Assembly: GCF_000424185.1 (NCBI RefSeq)
Contig: NZ_AUJK01000005.1
Location: forward strand, 1 to 64,000
Origin: Prevotella sp. AGR2160
Lineage (GTDB): Bacteria > Bacteroidota > Bacteroidia > Bacteroidales > Bacteroidaceae
DNA length: 64,000 nt
Reading direction: 5' to 3'
In this document: piece by piece, positions 1 to 9,569 of the stretch
Position numbering within the stretch: the stretch's first letter is position 1
Layout: every line of letters starts with the position of its first letter
Made by a program: the position numbers and the translations under genes
The notes under the pieces: model-generated
Database searches by the model: none
What the model was told of the DNA's origin: nothing
What the model saw: the letters and a program-made list of their open reading frames with translations, nothing else

Positions 1-294
1 CTGATAAACGATCTCCGAGCAATCTTTCGTACGAAGTCTAGCACCAAGGAGACTGCGAAGAAAGCGCTTGAAGGATGGTACAAGAAGGTCACCAAGTCTA
101 CCCTTAGAGAGATTAAATCCGTAAAACAGTCTATCCAGCACTACGAGGACGAGATACTCAATTACTTTATCAACAGAGACACTAATGCTTCTGCAGAATC
201 GCTCAACTCCAAGATGAAAGCCTTTAGGTCATGCCTGAAGGGAATAAGGGATATACCCTTCTTTTTCTATAGATGTATTACCGTCTTTGGTTAG
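1..294 (+). CDS. IS transposase, C-terminal fragment (ISAon1/ISL3-like)
   Basis: The reading frame is open from the first base and stops with TAG at 292-294, giving 97 residues of a transposase whose start lies outside the window. The end of the protein has the look of the ISL3/ISAon1-type DDE transposases common in Bacteroidales: a Lys/Glu-rich helix, then NRDTNASAESLNSKMKAFR and a hydrophobic tail rich in Phe. In this family the N-A-x-x-E-S-x-N segment holds the last acidic residue of the DDE triad (family knowledge). The gene sits directly against a phage tail gene that lacks its own beginning, so the element inserted into that gene. The family call is from memory of such tails and was not searched. 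Confidence 0.7.
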   Translation: MINDLRAIFRTKSSTKETAKKALEGWYKKVTKSTLREIKSVKQSIQHYEDEILNYFINRDTNASAESLNSKMKAFRSCLKGIRDIPFFFYRCITVFG

Positions 295-345
295 GCAGCG
301 GCATCCGCCCGCCACGGACAATCCCCCTTGGGCCCCTTTGTCTTG
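1..345 (+). mobile_element. Right end of an insertion sequence
   Basis: The transposase stop at 292-294 is followed by about 50 bases that do not resemble tail-gene coding sequence. Homology to Bacteroides/Prevotella phage tail proteins seems to begin near 346, at the residues DKLTVRQTM. The exact end and the terminal inverted repeat cannot be fixed because the left end of the element is outside the window. Confidence 0.5.
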
Positions 346-2453
346 ACAAGCTGACCGTCCGGCAGACGATGACCATCATGGAACTGCTTATAGAGAAAGT
401 GCGCTCTGTGGGCGGAATGATATGCGTGAGCGCTGCCAACGGAAGAATCAAGTCTGTGGAAGATGATGGTGAATACTGGAAAATATCTTTCGAGCAGGAC
501 AATGAATTTGAAGTTCATGACTTGATCCGCTGTCAGACCTGGACGGGTAAGAATATCAAGAGCTACTGGGTGGAGGCGGCAGAGAGCGGTGCCGACTATG
601 TGCGTGTCCTTAAAACTGAGTTTGAGGCTTCAGCGCCTGAAAATGGCGATGAATGCGTGCTGATGGGCAATACCCAGAATGCAAAACGGCAGAACCTCAT
701 CCTCATCTCTGCTACGGAAGACGGGCAACCCCGTGTGGACGTGATGGACGGCGTGAAAAACAAGAGCTTCGCCAACACGCTCAGGGCAAGACTCGGCAAC
801 CTTGACGGTATCAACGATGAAGCCTTCCCCACAGACAAGCAGCCTAAGGGCAACGGTTTATATTCAGACAACGCCTTTCTGAAAGGAACTTTTCTGCTGT
901 CTACAGGAGAGGACGTAAAGACCAAGTTTGAGATAGAGGAGGGCAAGGTCGAGAGCGCGCTGGAAGGCATCAGGGATGACTTCACAACAGAAAAAGGGTT
1001 TCTGAGCAATGCAGCCTTTGCCCATGGCATGGATAAATGGGACACGAAGAATGAGGCAGTATTCTTCCTCGTTGGCAACCGTTGGGTGTGGGCCAACGGC
1101 AACGTGCTGTCGAAGAAAGGCGACTGCGCGAGTGTGGCCAAGGATGAGGGTCGGACCGTGGTTGTGATACGCAACAAATACATCAGCCAGAAGAAAGAGA
1201 ACCTGCGCTCCATCCCCACCTTTACGGTGAACACCAACGGAGAGAAGCAGCCTGTGGCCGTTTACCTGAGCTTTTTCTACAAATGCCGCAAGGTCGGGAA
1301 ACTGAGAGTGGAGTTTGAGAACGTGGACAAAACCGGTTTCGAGGACTTCAACTCCTTCTTGGTCGAAGAGGACCTCAGTACCACAGAGAGCTACAAGCAA
1401 TACACCTGCAATGGTCTGTGGAACGGCACAGGCGACTTCAAGCTGAGCTTTACGGGCGAGATATGCCTTTATATGCTCGTGCTGAGTACGGACAAAGTGG
1501 AGAGCCTTGCGTACAAGTACCGCACGCTGCTGGAGCAGAGCGAGAAACTGGTGAAGATAGCGGCGCAGAACTTTGACAAGGACGGCAGGGTGCTGGAGGA
1601 GAGCGAGATTATCACTACGGCAAAATACAACGAGTTGACGAGCGAGCGGTTCAATGATGACGGAAGTCTGAAAAACGTGGCAGGCCTTGTTACTACGACG
1701 GACTGGGCTGCATGGCAGTCAACCTACACTACAGACATCAGTGGCCTGAAGACGCTGCTCGACCAGAAAATGGATGTTACAGCCTTTGCGGGAATGTTTG
1801 CCTCCGCGGTAGATAATGACGGCAATATCGTTAAGCAGTCCGATATAGCCGCATTCGTGACCAAGGACAAATACGGCAAGCTGGAGAGCGGTGTGCATGT
1901 TGGTGCCGACCAGATAAACTTGGAAGGCCTTGTCACGGCGAACAAGGGATTCAAGATATTAGAAGACGGCAGCATGGAGGCCGTTGGCGGAAAGTTCAGT
2001 GGCGAGATCAATGCCGTTAGCGGCAGATTCTCCGGGGCCATTGGTGCGCCTTACAAGACATTAAGTACAGGATCGACGGCATTTCCAAGTGTGAACACCG
2101 GCATGAATATCATGATAGCCGCTGCAGACAGAGCCACCGCAGGTATCATGCTCCCCATTTATGTGGAAATAGACGGTGTGGAGTGTGACCTGCTGAATGT
2201 AAGCAGTTCATATACCGACATTGTCATTCCCATAGACGTGTCATACGAAGATGACACCCAACCCCATATATTCTACAGAAACAAGAAAGTGACTCACGTT
2301 CAACTTGAGGGCAACTGCTGCCGATTGAGAATGAAGGCATTTAAAAAGCCCGGAACAGAATTTTGCTCCTGGACAATACTCAATACATCTGATTTCCAAT
2401 TAGTACAGTCGGGATCAGGCAAAACATATTTCGCAAAATCAATAACAGAATAG
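273..2453 (+). CDS. Phage tail protein, N-terminus removed by IS insertion
   Basis: The open frame of 726 residues begins at an ATG that lies inside the end of the transposase gene; true tail-protein sequence starts near residue 25-30 (DKLTVRQTM). The protein resembles the C-terminal half of the large central tail or host-specificity proteins of Bacteroidales prophages. It has alternating polar segments, a helical stretch (about residues 420-470), and a GKFSGEINAVSGRFSGAIGA repeat near residue 570-590 that looks like a beta-helical stalk, then a beta-rich end. It ends 2 bases before the next gene, so the two form one late-gene unit. Because its first part is missing, the protein is probably non-functional and the prophage may be defective. 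It is annotated as coding only because the frame stays open. Confidence 0.6.
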   Translation: MYYRLWLGSGIRPPRTIPLGPLCLDKLTVRQTMTIMELLIEKVRSVGGMICVSAANGRIKSVEDDGEYWKISFEQDNEFEVHDLIRCQTWTGKNIKSYWVEAAESGADYVRVLKTEFEASAPENGDECVLMGNTQNAKRQNLILISATEDGQPRVDVMDGVKNKSFANTLRARLGNLDGINDEAFPTDKQPKGNGLYSDNAFLKGTFLLSTGEDVKTKFEIEEGKVESALEGIRDDFTTEKGFLSNAAFAHGMDKWDTKNEAVFFLVGNRWVWANGNVLSKKGDCASVAKDEGRTVVVIRNKYISQKKENLRSIPTFTVNTNGEKQPVAVYLSFFYKCRKVGKLRVEFENVDKTGFEDFNSFLVEEDLSTTESYKQYTCNGLWNGTGDFKLSFTGEICLYMLVLSTDKVESLAYKYRTLLEQSEKLVKIAAQNFDKDGRVLEESEIITTAKYNELTSERFNDDGSLKNVAGLVTTTDWAAWQSTYTTDISGLKTLLDQKMDVTAFAGMFASAVDNDGNIVKQSDIAAFVTKDKYGKLESGVHVGADQINLEGLVTANKGFKILEDGSMEAVGGKFSGEINAVSGRFSGAIGAPYKTLSTGSTAFPSVNTGMNIMIAAADRATAGIMLPIYVEIDGVECDLLNVSSSYTDIVIPIDVSYEDDTQPHIFYRNKKVTHVQLEGNCCRLRMKAFKKPGTEFCSWTILNTSDFQLVQSGSGKTYFAKSITE

Positions 2454-2455
2454 AC

Positions 2456-5400
2456 ATGGCACTTACAAACGAAGAGAAACAGGAACTGCTGAACGCCATG
2501 AAGGCGGAGTCGCAGAGTGTTGACAACCTTGAGGTGGTGACAAGCCTCGACGGAGTGAAGAGCCTTCCCGCCGTGCGTGGCGAGGATCTGGTGGCGGCCC
2601 CCCTGAGCCTTTTAGGCAAGCCCGCACAAGATGCAGCGGCCATAGCCAACAGCGCAGCAGCCACGGCGTACGAGGCTGCGGGCAAGGCCAATGATGCTGC
2701 CGAAAAAGCCGAGACCTTTGGCGAACAGGCAGAGAAAGCCGCCGCCACTGCCACGGAAGCCGTCGGCAAGGCCAATGGGGCCGTAAGCGCTGCCAATACT
2801 GTGGCAGCCAATTATGAGCATTCTGCGAAGCTGGGCCTTGACGGTGCTACGGCACGGTTTGCAGCTGTTGACGAGACAACGGGCATCACCACGGAGCAGA
2901 CGAGCCTGATAGCCTCTGCCATGGACCTGGTGGTATGGTCGGTGGAGAAGAAGACCTTCCTGCTGCGGTCGAAAGACAGGAAATACTACATCTCCTGGTC
3001 TGCCGACGGAAGCCGCTCGATGGACCTTTTCCTTGACGGTCAGACCGTGAAGCAGGACAAAGTGTATGCCTGCGGGGAGTCGCTCTACGTATATAGTGGC
3101 GGCGACTTGGTGGAGATCAGCGGTTCGGGTGGCGGCAACACCTACAACGTGACCACCGAGGCACCGCTTGCCACGGGCTACTATACACTGCAGACGGCCA
3201 TAGCCTCCGTGGAGGCGAAACAACGTCGGAAAGGCCTGTGCGTGACCTACGAGACGGCCCAGGGCAAATGGGAGACCAAGCAGTTTGTGGGGACGAGCCT
3301 GGAGACCTGGGAGCAGCCCACTGCCTGGACGGACTTCGGCGGCGACAGCACGGTGAAGAGCGTAACGGTGAACGGCCAGCGTCAGACCCCTGACGCAGAC
3401 GGCAACGTGAGCGTGAGCTTTGACAAAGTGGAGGTGGACGAGAGCCTTGATGCCAGCAGCACGAACCCTGTACAGAACAAGGCCGTGGCAGCAAAGCTCA
3501 ATGAAGTGGAAGCATCGACGGTTTTTGGCATGACGGCGGAACTGAGCGACGATCAAAGCAGCGTACGGCTTACGCTTAACAACAAAAGCGGGGCGGAGAT
3601 AGCCAACGTCGACATTCCCGCAGGCAGCGGAGGCGGGAGCGGGGAAAGCAGCGCGACAAAGATTGTGCTGGGCGCTGCCGTCGACCATACGACCCTGAAA
3701 GAAGGAGGTTCGGCCACCCTGAGCTATACTTACGACCATCAGAACGCGAGTGGAGACAGCACCGGCCAGAAAGCCAAAATAGAAATACTCATCAAGCGCG
3801 GCGCTACCACGACTTACGATGAGAGTACAGAGGACGTTTCCAAGGGAACCTATACTCTCGACTTGACAAAATATCTTCTGGTTGGAACGAGCGATATATA
3901 CGTGATAGCCTCAACGGTCGACCCCACAACGGGCAAAAGCCAGCGCAAGCAGGCTTATGTGAGCGTGAAGGTGGTCACACTGTCATTGACGAGCTCGTAT
4001 AATCCGGCAAGCGGTCTGCAGAAAGGCGGCTGGGAAGCAGGTGATACAGTGAGCATTCCCTATGCCGTAAGTGGCAGTGGCACAAAGACCGTGTTCCTGT
4101 ATGTGGACGGGAACCAGCGTACTTCTGTGAGCGTGACGAGAAGCGGCACCACGAATGGAAGCTTTGATATTGCCATGAGCGGTCTTTCGTCCGGAAGGCA
4201 CAATATCCAGATGGTGGCCGAAATGGATGCCGGTGACGGCGTTACGCTACGAAGTGAGAGCATCTATATCGACATACTCAAGTCAGGGGAAGAGAAACCT
4301 TTCATCGGCCTGATGCTTGTGAACGCGGACGGTCATATTCATACGGCAAGGGAATATGAGCAACCGGTGGCCAGTGTGGGACAATACGAGAACTGTTCAC
4401 TGATCTTTGTCGCCTATGATCCGACAGTAACACCGGCGAGCATGACCATCAGTCAGAACGGCAAAACCGTGCAGACGATCAGTGTGCCAAGAACTGCTCA
4501 AAACTACGTGAACCGCTTTGTGTCCAAGGGTCGGCAAACTATGCTGTTTACTCTGGGTAGCGTGGAATATACGTTCTACGTAGATGTCGCAGGGAGCAGT
4601 ATCGATATCAGCGAGGCTTCTTACGGGCTGTCGCTGAAATTGTCTCCATCGGGTAGAAGCAACGGTGAGAGTAATCCGGCCGTATGGGAATCGAATGGCG
4701 TTAAAACATCGTTTGAAGGCTTTGACTGGTCGAGTAACGGATGGACGGGAGAATCCCTGAAACTGACAAACGGAGCGAAGGCTGTCATTGGCTACGAGCT
4801 GTTCAAGGAGGATGCCGGAACGACGGGAAAGACCATTGAGATAGAGTTCATGGTCAGTAATATCGGTGACAGGAGCGCAGAGGTGATCAGCTGTATGAGT
4901 GATGGAAAAGGCCTCAGCGTGACCTCCATGGAAGCCAGCATCAAGACGGGCACCATCCTTCACTATATCAATGAGGATGGTGCCGACGCGAGCCGTGAGA
5001 TCAAGATCGGAACAAAGTTCGCGCCCGGAGAGTGGCTGAAGGTGGCATTTGTCATAGGCAAGCGTACAGATGGAAGACTAATGGAACTGTACGTGAACGG
5101 GAACCGGGCAGGAGCTGACATCTATGACAGCGGGTATTATTTCCGCCAGGATAAGCCCGTGGGTATTACTATTGACAGTGCCGCGGCTGACCTGGAGGTG
5201 AAGAATATCCGTATCTATGACCGTGCACTCTCGGATGACGAGGAGCTGGACAACAGTATCGTTGACGCGACCAGTACCGAGGAGATGATGGCTGAGTATA
5301 CGGATAATGACATCGTGGGTGATACCGGAAATGTGGATATTGACAAACTTCGCGCCAAAGGGAAAGGCGTGATGCGAATAGTGCGTGCAGGCGGTCTGGA

Positions 5401-8400
5401 TGAGGTGAACGAGACCAACAATAAGAAGACCGACTTCCTTGCAGACATCTATTTCTACAGCCCATTCGGTAAGCAGTATGATTTTGTGCTGAAATCATGC
5501 TATATCCGTATTCAGGGAACCTCATCAACGAAATACCCCAGCAAGAATATCCGCATCTATCTGTCAAAGGGCGGACCAGAGCTCAGTCTGGAAGTGAATG
5601 GGCAGCCGGTGGAGTCGAAAAGTTATTCTATCCGCCCGGGAGGAATAGCCATGAATCTTCTGTGCTGCAAGAGTGACTATAGCGACTCTTCCATGAGTCT
5701 TAATACCGGAGGAGCCAAACTGTTCAATGATGTGATGAAGGAACTCGGTCTGTTGACACCACCTCAGAAGTATCAGTATGAAAAGGCTGGCAAGAATCTG
5801 AGCGGCGTGACGATCCGTACTGCCATAGACGGTTATCCAATAGATATATTCAGTTCGGAAACTGTAGACGGAGAGAGTGTGTATTATGGCCAGTACAACT
5901 TGAACAATGAGAAGTCGAAAAGTGGTAAGCTGTTTGGAATGGAAGGACTGGACGGTTTTACTCCATCCTGTCCGCTTACATTGGAAACTCTGAATAATGG
6001 TGAGAAAGTATGCTTGTTCCAAAGCAGCAGCGATGATGATCTTGTCGCCAATTTCGATGCTGGTCTGGAAACGAATGTTCCCGACGACGTGAAATGGGTA
6101 GGTCTTAACGAGGCGCAACAGACGGCTCTGAAACGACTGTTCTCCTGGATCCGGTCCTGCGTGCCTGAAGGAGCCACAGCGGATAATTTGTCATCTTTCG
6201 TAAGCCAAAAGTTCAAGGACGAAGTCGATCAGTACTTCGACCGGGATTTCTTGTGCACTTACTATATTGACACCGACTATGGCGCCAATGTTGACCAGCG
6301 TGCCAAAAATATGCTCCTGAGAACATGGGACGGCCTAAAGTGGTATATCACCTATTATGATGGTGATACGCGGCTGGGTAAGAGAAATGACTGTTTCCTG
6401 GCCTACGACTATACCATCGACCGGAATACTTATGACGCGGAGGCTTCGAAGTATGCATTTGAGGGAAGGGAAAGCTGGCTGTGGAACCTCGTCCTCGCCA
6501 ACTTACAGACAGACCTCATACGCTGTGCTGCCAACTACAGAAACAAGATGACTCCTGAGCGGGTACTAAACATGCTTACGAAGGAGCAAATGGGCAACTG
6601 GAGTAACCGTGCCTATAATAAGAGCGGCTATCTGAAGTATATCCGTCCGGCTATGGTGGAAACGTACGGGAAGAAATGGCCGTTTATCTACGCCTTGCAG
6701 GGGAACAATAAGGCTTTCCTTACGTATTTCGTAAAGAACCGTTTCGCCCTTCTGGATGCCAAATATGGTACAAGCAGCTTCACTTCAGACAATATTGATC
6801 TGTATATGTCAAGAACGGCCGCTGACGCTGCGGACATCGTGAAGCTTAAAGCAGGAGAGGTCTACGCTTTCGGATATGGAACCAACAACAGCCCGAATAT
6901 CGCGAATACGGGTATCGTAGAGGCCGGCAAGGAGGCTGAGCTTGACATAACTGGTGCGTACACGGTGAACGATCCCCTGCGAATCTACGGTGCCAGCCGT
7001 ATACAGGTCCTTGATATGTCTGGTGCTGCAGACCACCTGAAGAATGGCTTCGATCTTGGTAAATGCGCATCTCTCCGGGAACTTAACATGCAGTCGTCTA
7101 CGGGTGGAAGCACTGGCTGGTGGCTGAATATAGGAACCTGTCTGCAATTGAGAAAAGTCAATCTTCATGGCCAGCAGCAGGCTAAAACCGGTGGAAGCAC
7201 TTCAACAGAGTTGGACTTCTCGGCACACACCAAACTCCAGAGTCTTGACGCGAGAGGCACTGAGATAAAGAGTGTTAGTTTTGCCAAGGGCGCCCCTTTG
7301 ACGGAGGTGCTGTTGCCAGGAACGATAACAATGTTGAGACTGGAGTATCTTAGTCTGTTGACTATGGACGGTCTGAGCCTCGAAAGTTATGATAACGTTT
7401 CGACCCTAATTGTGGATGGATGCCCGAACATCAACTGGGAGACTTTGTTGGCTAAATGCTCAAACGTGAGTCGTCTGCGGGTGACGGGTATAGACATGGA
7501 GGATGACGGAACGTGGCTCTCCCGCTTCATGAAGATGGGCGGTATTGACGCTGAGGGTAACGCGACAGACACCTGTGCGCTTGTAGGTACTGTGCGCCTG
7601 ACGAAATATATGGATGAGGATAAGTATGCGACTTTCGCTGCGCATTATCCAGAACTGAATATCCGACAGCCGGAATATACAATGATAGAGTTTGATGACT
7701 CTGTGGCCGATGATGCCAATATCACAAACCTTGATAACGGCACAGGATACAGTACGGGCACTACCTATCAGCCTAATGGACATATTCTGAAAATCCTTGG
7801 CAAACGACACAGAGTGCTCGCAAAGGTTACAAAAAAACCGACAACGACAAAAGTCAACATGGCTGGCCAGGACATCACGGTGAACAATCTGGATGGGGAA
7901 ATGACCTATTGCCCTCTTGATGACGCCAACAGCTACCTCTATGCTGATGGAGGAGAGGCAAAACTCGATGGTTCTGAGGGAGACTGGATGATGTATGAGC
8001 CTTTCTTCTGGAGTAAGGGCATCAATGATTATCTCAACCAAAAGCATTATAGTTGCTACAGTAGTAATGACGAGAACCATAAGCCTGAATGTCCATCGGC
8101 CACTATACTGACACTGGACGATATTAAGGGGACAGATGGCGGATACACTCGTGGCTCAAAAATAATGAGCGGAAAAGAGACCATTGCCGATTCATTCACA
8201 ACTGATAGCAATTATAGTGTTTGTCGGGTTAAGGTGAGTGGGTACAAGAGAGTTCGTTTTCCATCTGTACCTGGAACGAATTTTGTCGGCTCAATATTTG
8301 TAGATACAGACGGCAAAGTGGTTAGCTCTGTTGTTGTGCCTACCTTCAATAACAAATTTGAGGCAGGCATGTATGTGATCAGTGATATACCAACGGGAGC

Positions 8401-9361
8401 GGAAACACTGTATTTCTCTATTCTGAATACGGCAGAGTTCGATGAAGTAGTATTGAGCAATAGCAGCCGTATAGAGGATATGGAACCTGACTGGGTGCCG
8501 AATGATGAGCATCTATGTGCTGTGGTAGGATCTACAGCCGTGGGCAGCAGCTTGAAGGCTGTTATAAGCGGTGGCAGTACAGTTGCAAGTATGACTTGGA
8601 CAGACTTTCACTATTACAGTGTCCAAAGAGGCATGCAACAGATTGACTTCCTGATGCATTCAAGAATAGCCAATCTCTTCTATGCCAAGTATGGCCGCAG
8701 AAATGCCCAGGAACAATGCGGTGCCGGTTCACATACCAACAACCGTACAACCGGAGGAACGGCAAGCCATGGCATGACTGACACTATAGGCTATGAGGAG
8801 GCTAAGAGCGTTAACGCGAATGTCACAAACAGTCTCATAGATAATCTCGTCCATCAATTTGCTTGGTATAGAAGCAAAGATGACTATGGTGGCATCTCTG
8901 TCACCCAGGTGAACAACATCTGTTGCATGGGCTACGAGGATATCTATGGTCATAAGTTTGACATGATGGATAATGTCGACATACCCAATACAAGCGGAAA
9001 GGGCGGCCGATGGCGTATCAGAATGCCGGACGGATCATTCCGCTGGGTTCAAGGACGACAAGCAGAAACGTGGATAACGGCTGTCGCTCATGGCAAATAT
9101 ATGGATATGGTGCCAATAGGCAGTGTAGTAGGTTCCTCCTCGACCTATTATTGTGATTATTTCTGGTATAACGGATCACAATCCCGTGTGGTTTATCGCG
9201 GCAACTACGTCGCGAATGCGCATGGCGGTGTGTCGGATGCGAATGCGAATAACGATGCTTCGTACTCGCACCCGTTTGTCGGGTCGCGGCTGGCCTTCCG
9301 CGGAAAAGTCGTCAAAGCGCAAAGCGTCGCGGCGTATAAAGCGATAGCCGCAGTAGCGTAA
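2456..9361 (+). CDS. Giant phage tail adhesin: LamG, CotH-like, LRR and DGR-type C-type lectin domains
   Basis: This 2301-residue protein probably forms the receptor-binding tip of the phage tail. Order of parts seen: an Ala-rich coiled-coil stalk (residues about 55-130); beta-sandwich repeats (about 400-620); a LamG/concanavalin-like segment (about 750-930) ending KVAFVIGKRTDGRLMELYVNG; a CotH-like segment with RIQGTSSTKYPSKNIRIYL near 1015 and KWYITYYDGDTRLG near 1300; leucine-rich repeats (about 1530-1690); and a C-terminal domain (about 2045-2301) whose end, VVYRGNYVANAHGGV then GSRLAFRG, matches the C-type-lectin variable proteins of DGRs. Asn-rich codons in that last part fit adenine-directed variation. 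There is no reverse transcriptase or template repeat between this gene and the prophage end. The stop is followed by two hairpins. The CotH and LRR calls come from motifs only. Confidence 0.7.
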   Translation: MALTNEEKQELLNAMKAESQSVDNLEVVTSLDGVKSLPAVRGEDLVAAPLSLLGKPAQDAAAIANSAAATAYEAAGKANDAAEKAETFGEQAEKAAATATEAVGKANGAVSAANTVAANYEHSAKLGLDGATARFAAVDETTGITTEQTSLIASAMDLVVWSVEKKTFLLRSKDRKYYISWSADGSRSMDLFLDGQTVKQDKVYACGESLYVYSGGDLVEISGSGGGNTYNVTTEAPLATGYYTLQTAIASVEAKQRRKGLCVTYETAQGKWETKQFVGTSLETWEQPTAWTDFGGDSTVKSVTVNGQRQTPDADGNVSVSFDKVEVDESLDASSTNPVQNKAVAAKLNEVEASTVFGMTAELSDDQSSVRLTLNNKSGAEIANVDIPAGSGGGSGESSATKIVLGAAVDHTTLKEGGSATLSYTYDHQNASGDSTGQKAKIEILIKRGATTTYDESTEDVSKGTYTLDLTKYLLVGTSDIYVIASTVDPTTGKSQRKQAYVSVKVVTLSLTSSYNPASGLQKGGWEAGDTVSIPYAVSGSGTKTVFLYVDGNQRTSVSVTRSGTTNGSFDIAMSGLSSGRHNIQMVAEMDAGDGVTLRSESIYIDILKSGEEKPFIGLMLVNADGHIHTAREYEQPVASVGQYENCSLIFVAYDPTVTPASMTISQNGKTVQTISVPRTAQNYVNRFVSKGRQTMLFTLGSVEYTFYVDVAGSSIDISEASYGLSLKLSPSGRSNGESNPAVWESNGVKTSFEGFDWSSNGWTGESLKLTNGAKAVIGYELFKEDAGTTGKTIEIEFMVSNIGDRSAEVISCMSDGKGLSVTSMEASIKTGTILHYINEDGADASREIKIGTKFAPGEWLKVAFVIGKRTDGRLMELYVNGNRAGADIYDSGYYFRQDKPVGITIDSAAADLEVKNIRIYDRALSDDEELDNSIVDATSTEEMMAEYTDNDIVGDTGNVDIDKLRAKGKGVMRIVRAGGLDEVNETNNKKTDFLADIYFYSPFGKQYDFVLKSCYIRIQGTSSTKYPSKNIRIYLSKGGPELSLEVNGQPVESKSYSIRPGGIAMNLLCCKSDYSDSSMSLNTGGAKLFNDVMKELGLLTPPQKYQYEKAGKNLSGVTIRTAIDGYPIDIFSSETVDGESVYYGQYNLNNEKSKSGKLFGMEGLDGFTPSCPLTLETLNNGEKVCLFQSSSDDDLVANFDAGLETNVPDDVKWVGLNEAQQTALKRLFSWIRSCVPEGATADNLSSFVSQKFKDEVDQYFDRDFLCTYYIDTDYGANVDQRAKNMLLRTWDGLKWYITYYDGDTRLGKRNDCFLAYDYTIDRNTYDAEASKYAFEGRESWLWNLVLANLQTDLIRCAANYRNKMTPERVLNMLTKEQMGNWSNRAYNKSGYLKYIRPAMVETYGKKWPFIYALQGNNKAFLTYFVKNRFALLDAKYGTSSFTSDNIDLYMSRTAADAADIVKLKAGEVYAFGYGTNNSPNIANTGIVEAGKEAELDITGAYTVNDPLRIYGASRIQVLDMSGAADHLKNGFDLGKCASLRELNMQSSTGGSTGWWLNIGTCLQLRKVNLHGQQQAKTGGSTSTELDFSAHTKLQSLDARGTEIKSVSFAKGAPLTEVLLPGTITMLRLEYLSLLTMDGLSLESYDNVSTLIVDGCPNINWETLLAKCSNVSRLRVTGIDMEDDGTWLSRFMKMGGIDAEGNATDTCALVGTVRLTKYMDEDKYATFAAHYPELNIRQPEYTMIEFDDSVADDANITNLDNGTGYSTGTTYQPNGHILKILGKRHRVLAKVTKKPTTTKVNMAGQDITVNNLDGEMTYCPLDDANSYLYADGGEAKLDGSEGDWMMYEPFFWSKGINDYLNQKHYSCYSSNDENHKPECPSATILTLDDIKGTDGGYTRGSKIMSGKETIADSFTTDSNYSVCRVKVSGYKRVRFPSVPGTNFVGSIFVDTDGKVVSSVVVPTFNNKFEAGMYVISDIPTGAETLYFSILNTAEFDEVVLSNSSRIEDMEPDWVPNDEHLCAVVGSTAVGSSLKAVISGGSTVASMTWTDFHYYSVQRGMQQIDFLMHSRIANLFYAKYGRRNAQEQCGAGSHTNNRTTGGTASHGMTDTIGYEEAKSVNANVTNSLIDNLVHQFAWYRSKDDYGGISVTQVNNICCMGYEDIYGHKFDMMDNVDIPNTSGKGGRWRIRMPDGSFRWVQGRQAETWITAVAHGKYMDMVPIGSVVGSSSTYYCDYFWYNGSQSRVVYRGNYVANAHGGVSDANANNDASYSHPFVGSRLAFRGKVVKAQSVAAYKAIAAVA
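9120..9325 (+). other. Candidate DGR variable region
   Basis: This stretch encodes the last variable part of the tail adhesin, from VGSSSTYYCDYFWYNG to the conserved GSRLAFRG. In DGR targets this position carries the variable repeat, which ends in an invariant G/C-rich segment. Here the G/C-rich end reads GGGTCGCGGCTGGCCTTCCG near 9280-9300. Asn codons (AAT/AAC) sit among Ala, Asp and Gly codons as expected from adenine mutagenesis. No template copy is visible in the window, so diversification itself is an inference. Confidence 0.5.
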
Positions 9362-9389
9362 GCGAAAAAGCGTAAAGCGAGAATAGAAA

Positions 9390-9420
9390 AACGGCGTTGG
9401 AACAATAATCCAACGCCGTT
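9390..9420 (+). terminator. Hairpin after tail gene
   Basis: A perfect 11-bp stem (AACGGCGTTGG / CCAACGCCGTT) with a 9-base loop lies 28 bases after the tail-adhesin stop. It could be a terminator or the cruciform hairpin that often follows DGR variable regions. Confidence 0.6.
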
Positions 9421-9435
9421 CGCATATTACAGGAA

Positions 9436-9463
9436 ACCGGCGAAGCCGGTCGATTTTTTTTTT
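9436..9463 (+). terminator. Rho-independent-type terminator
   Basis: ACCGGC and GCCGGT form a 6-bp stem with loop GAA, followed by CGA and a run of ten T. It would end late transcription of the prophage. Confidence 0.75.
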
Positions 9464-9513
9464 GATTTTTTGAGAGGTATGACCAGAAGCAAAACAACAT
9501 CAAAAAAAGAACA

Positions 9514-9568
9514 TTTCGTTTTGTGGAAATATACGTTTCGTTTTGTTCCCCGATAACATTTCGTTTTG
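9514..9568 (+). repeat. Three TTTCGTTTTG direct repeats at prophage end
   Basis: Identical 10-mers lie at 9514-9523, 9536-9545 and 9559-9568, each preceded by ACA or ACG. The spacing is 22 and 23 bp, about two helix turns. They sit at the boundary between phage sequence and hsdM, as recombinase or transposase binding sites would. Confidence 0.75.
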
Positions 9569-9569
9569 C

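Noticed and set aside
2612..3739. 375-codon minus-strand frame in the tail adhesin gene
   Set aside because: Shadow of the plus-strand gene, with no start signal, no family and biased composition.
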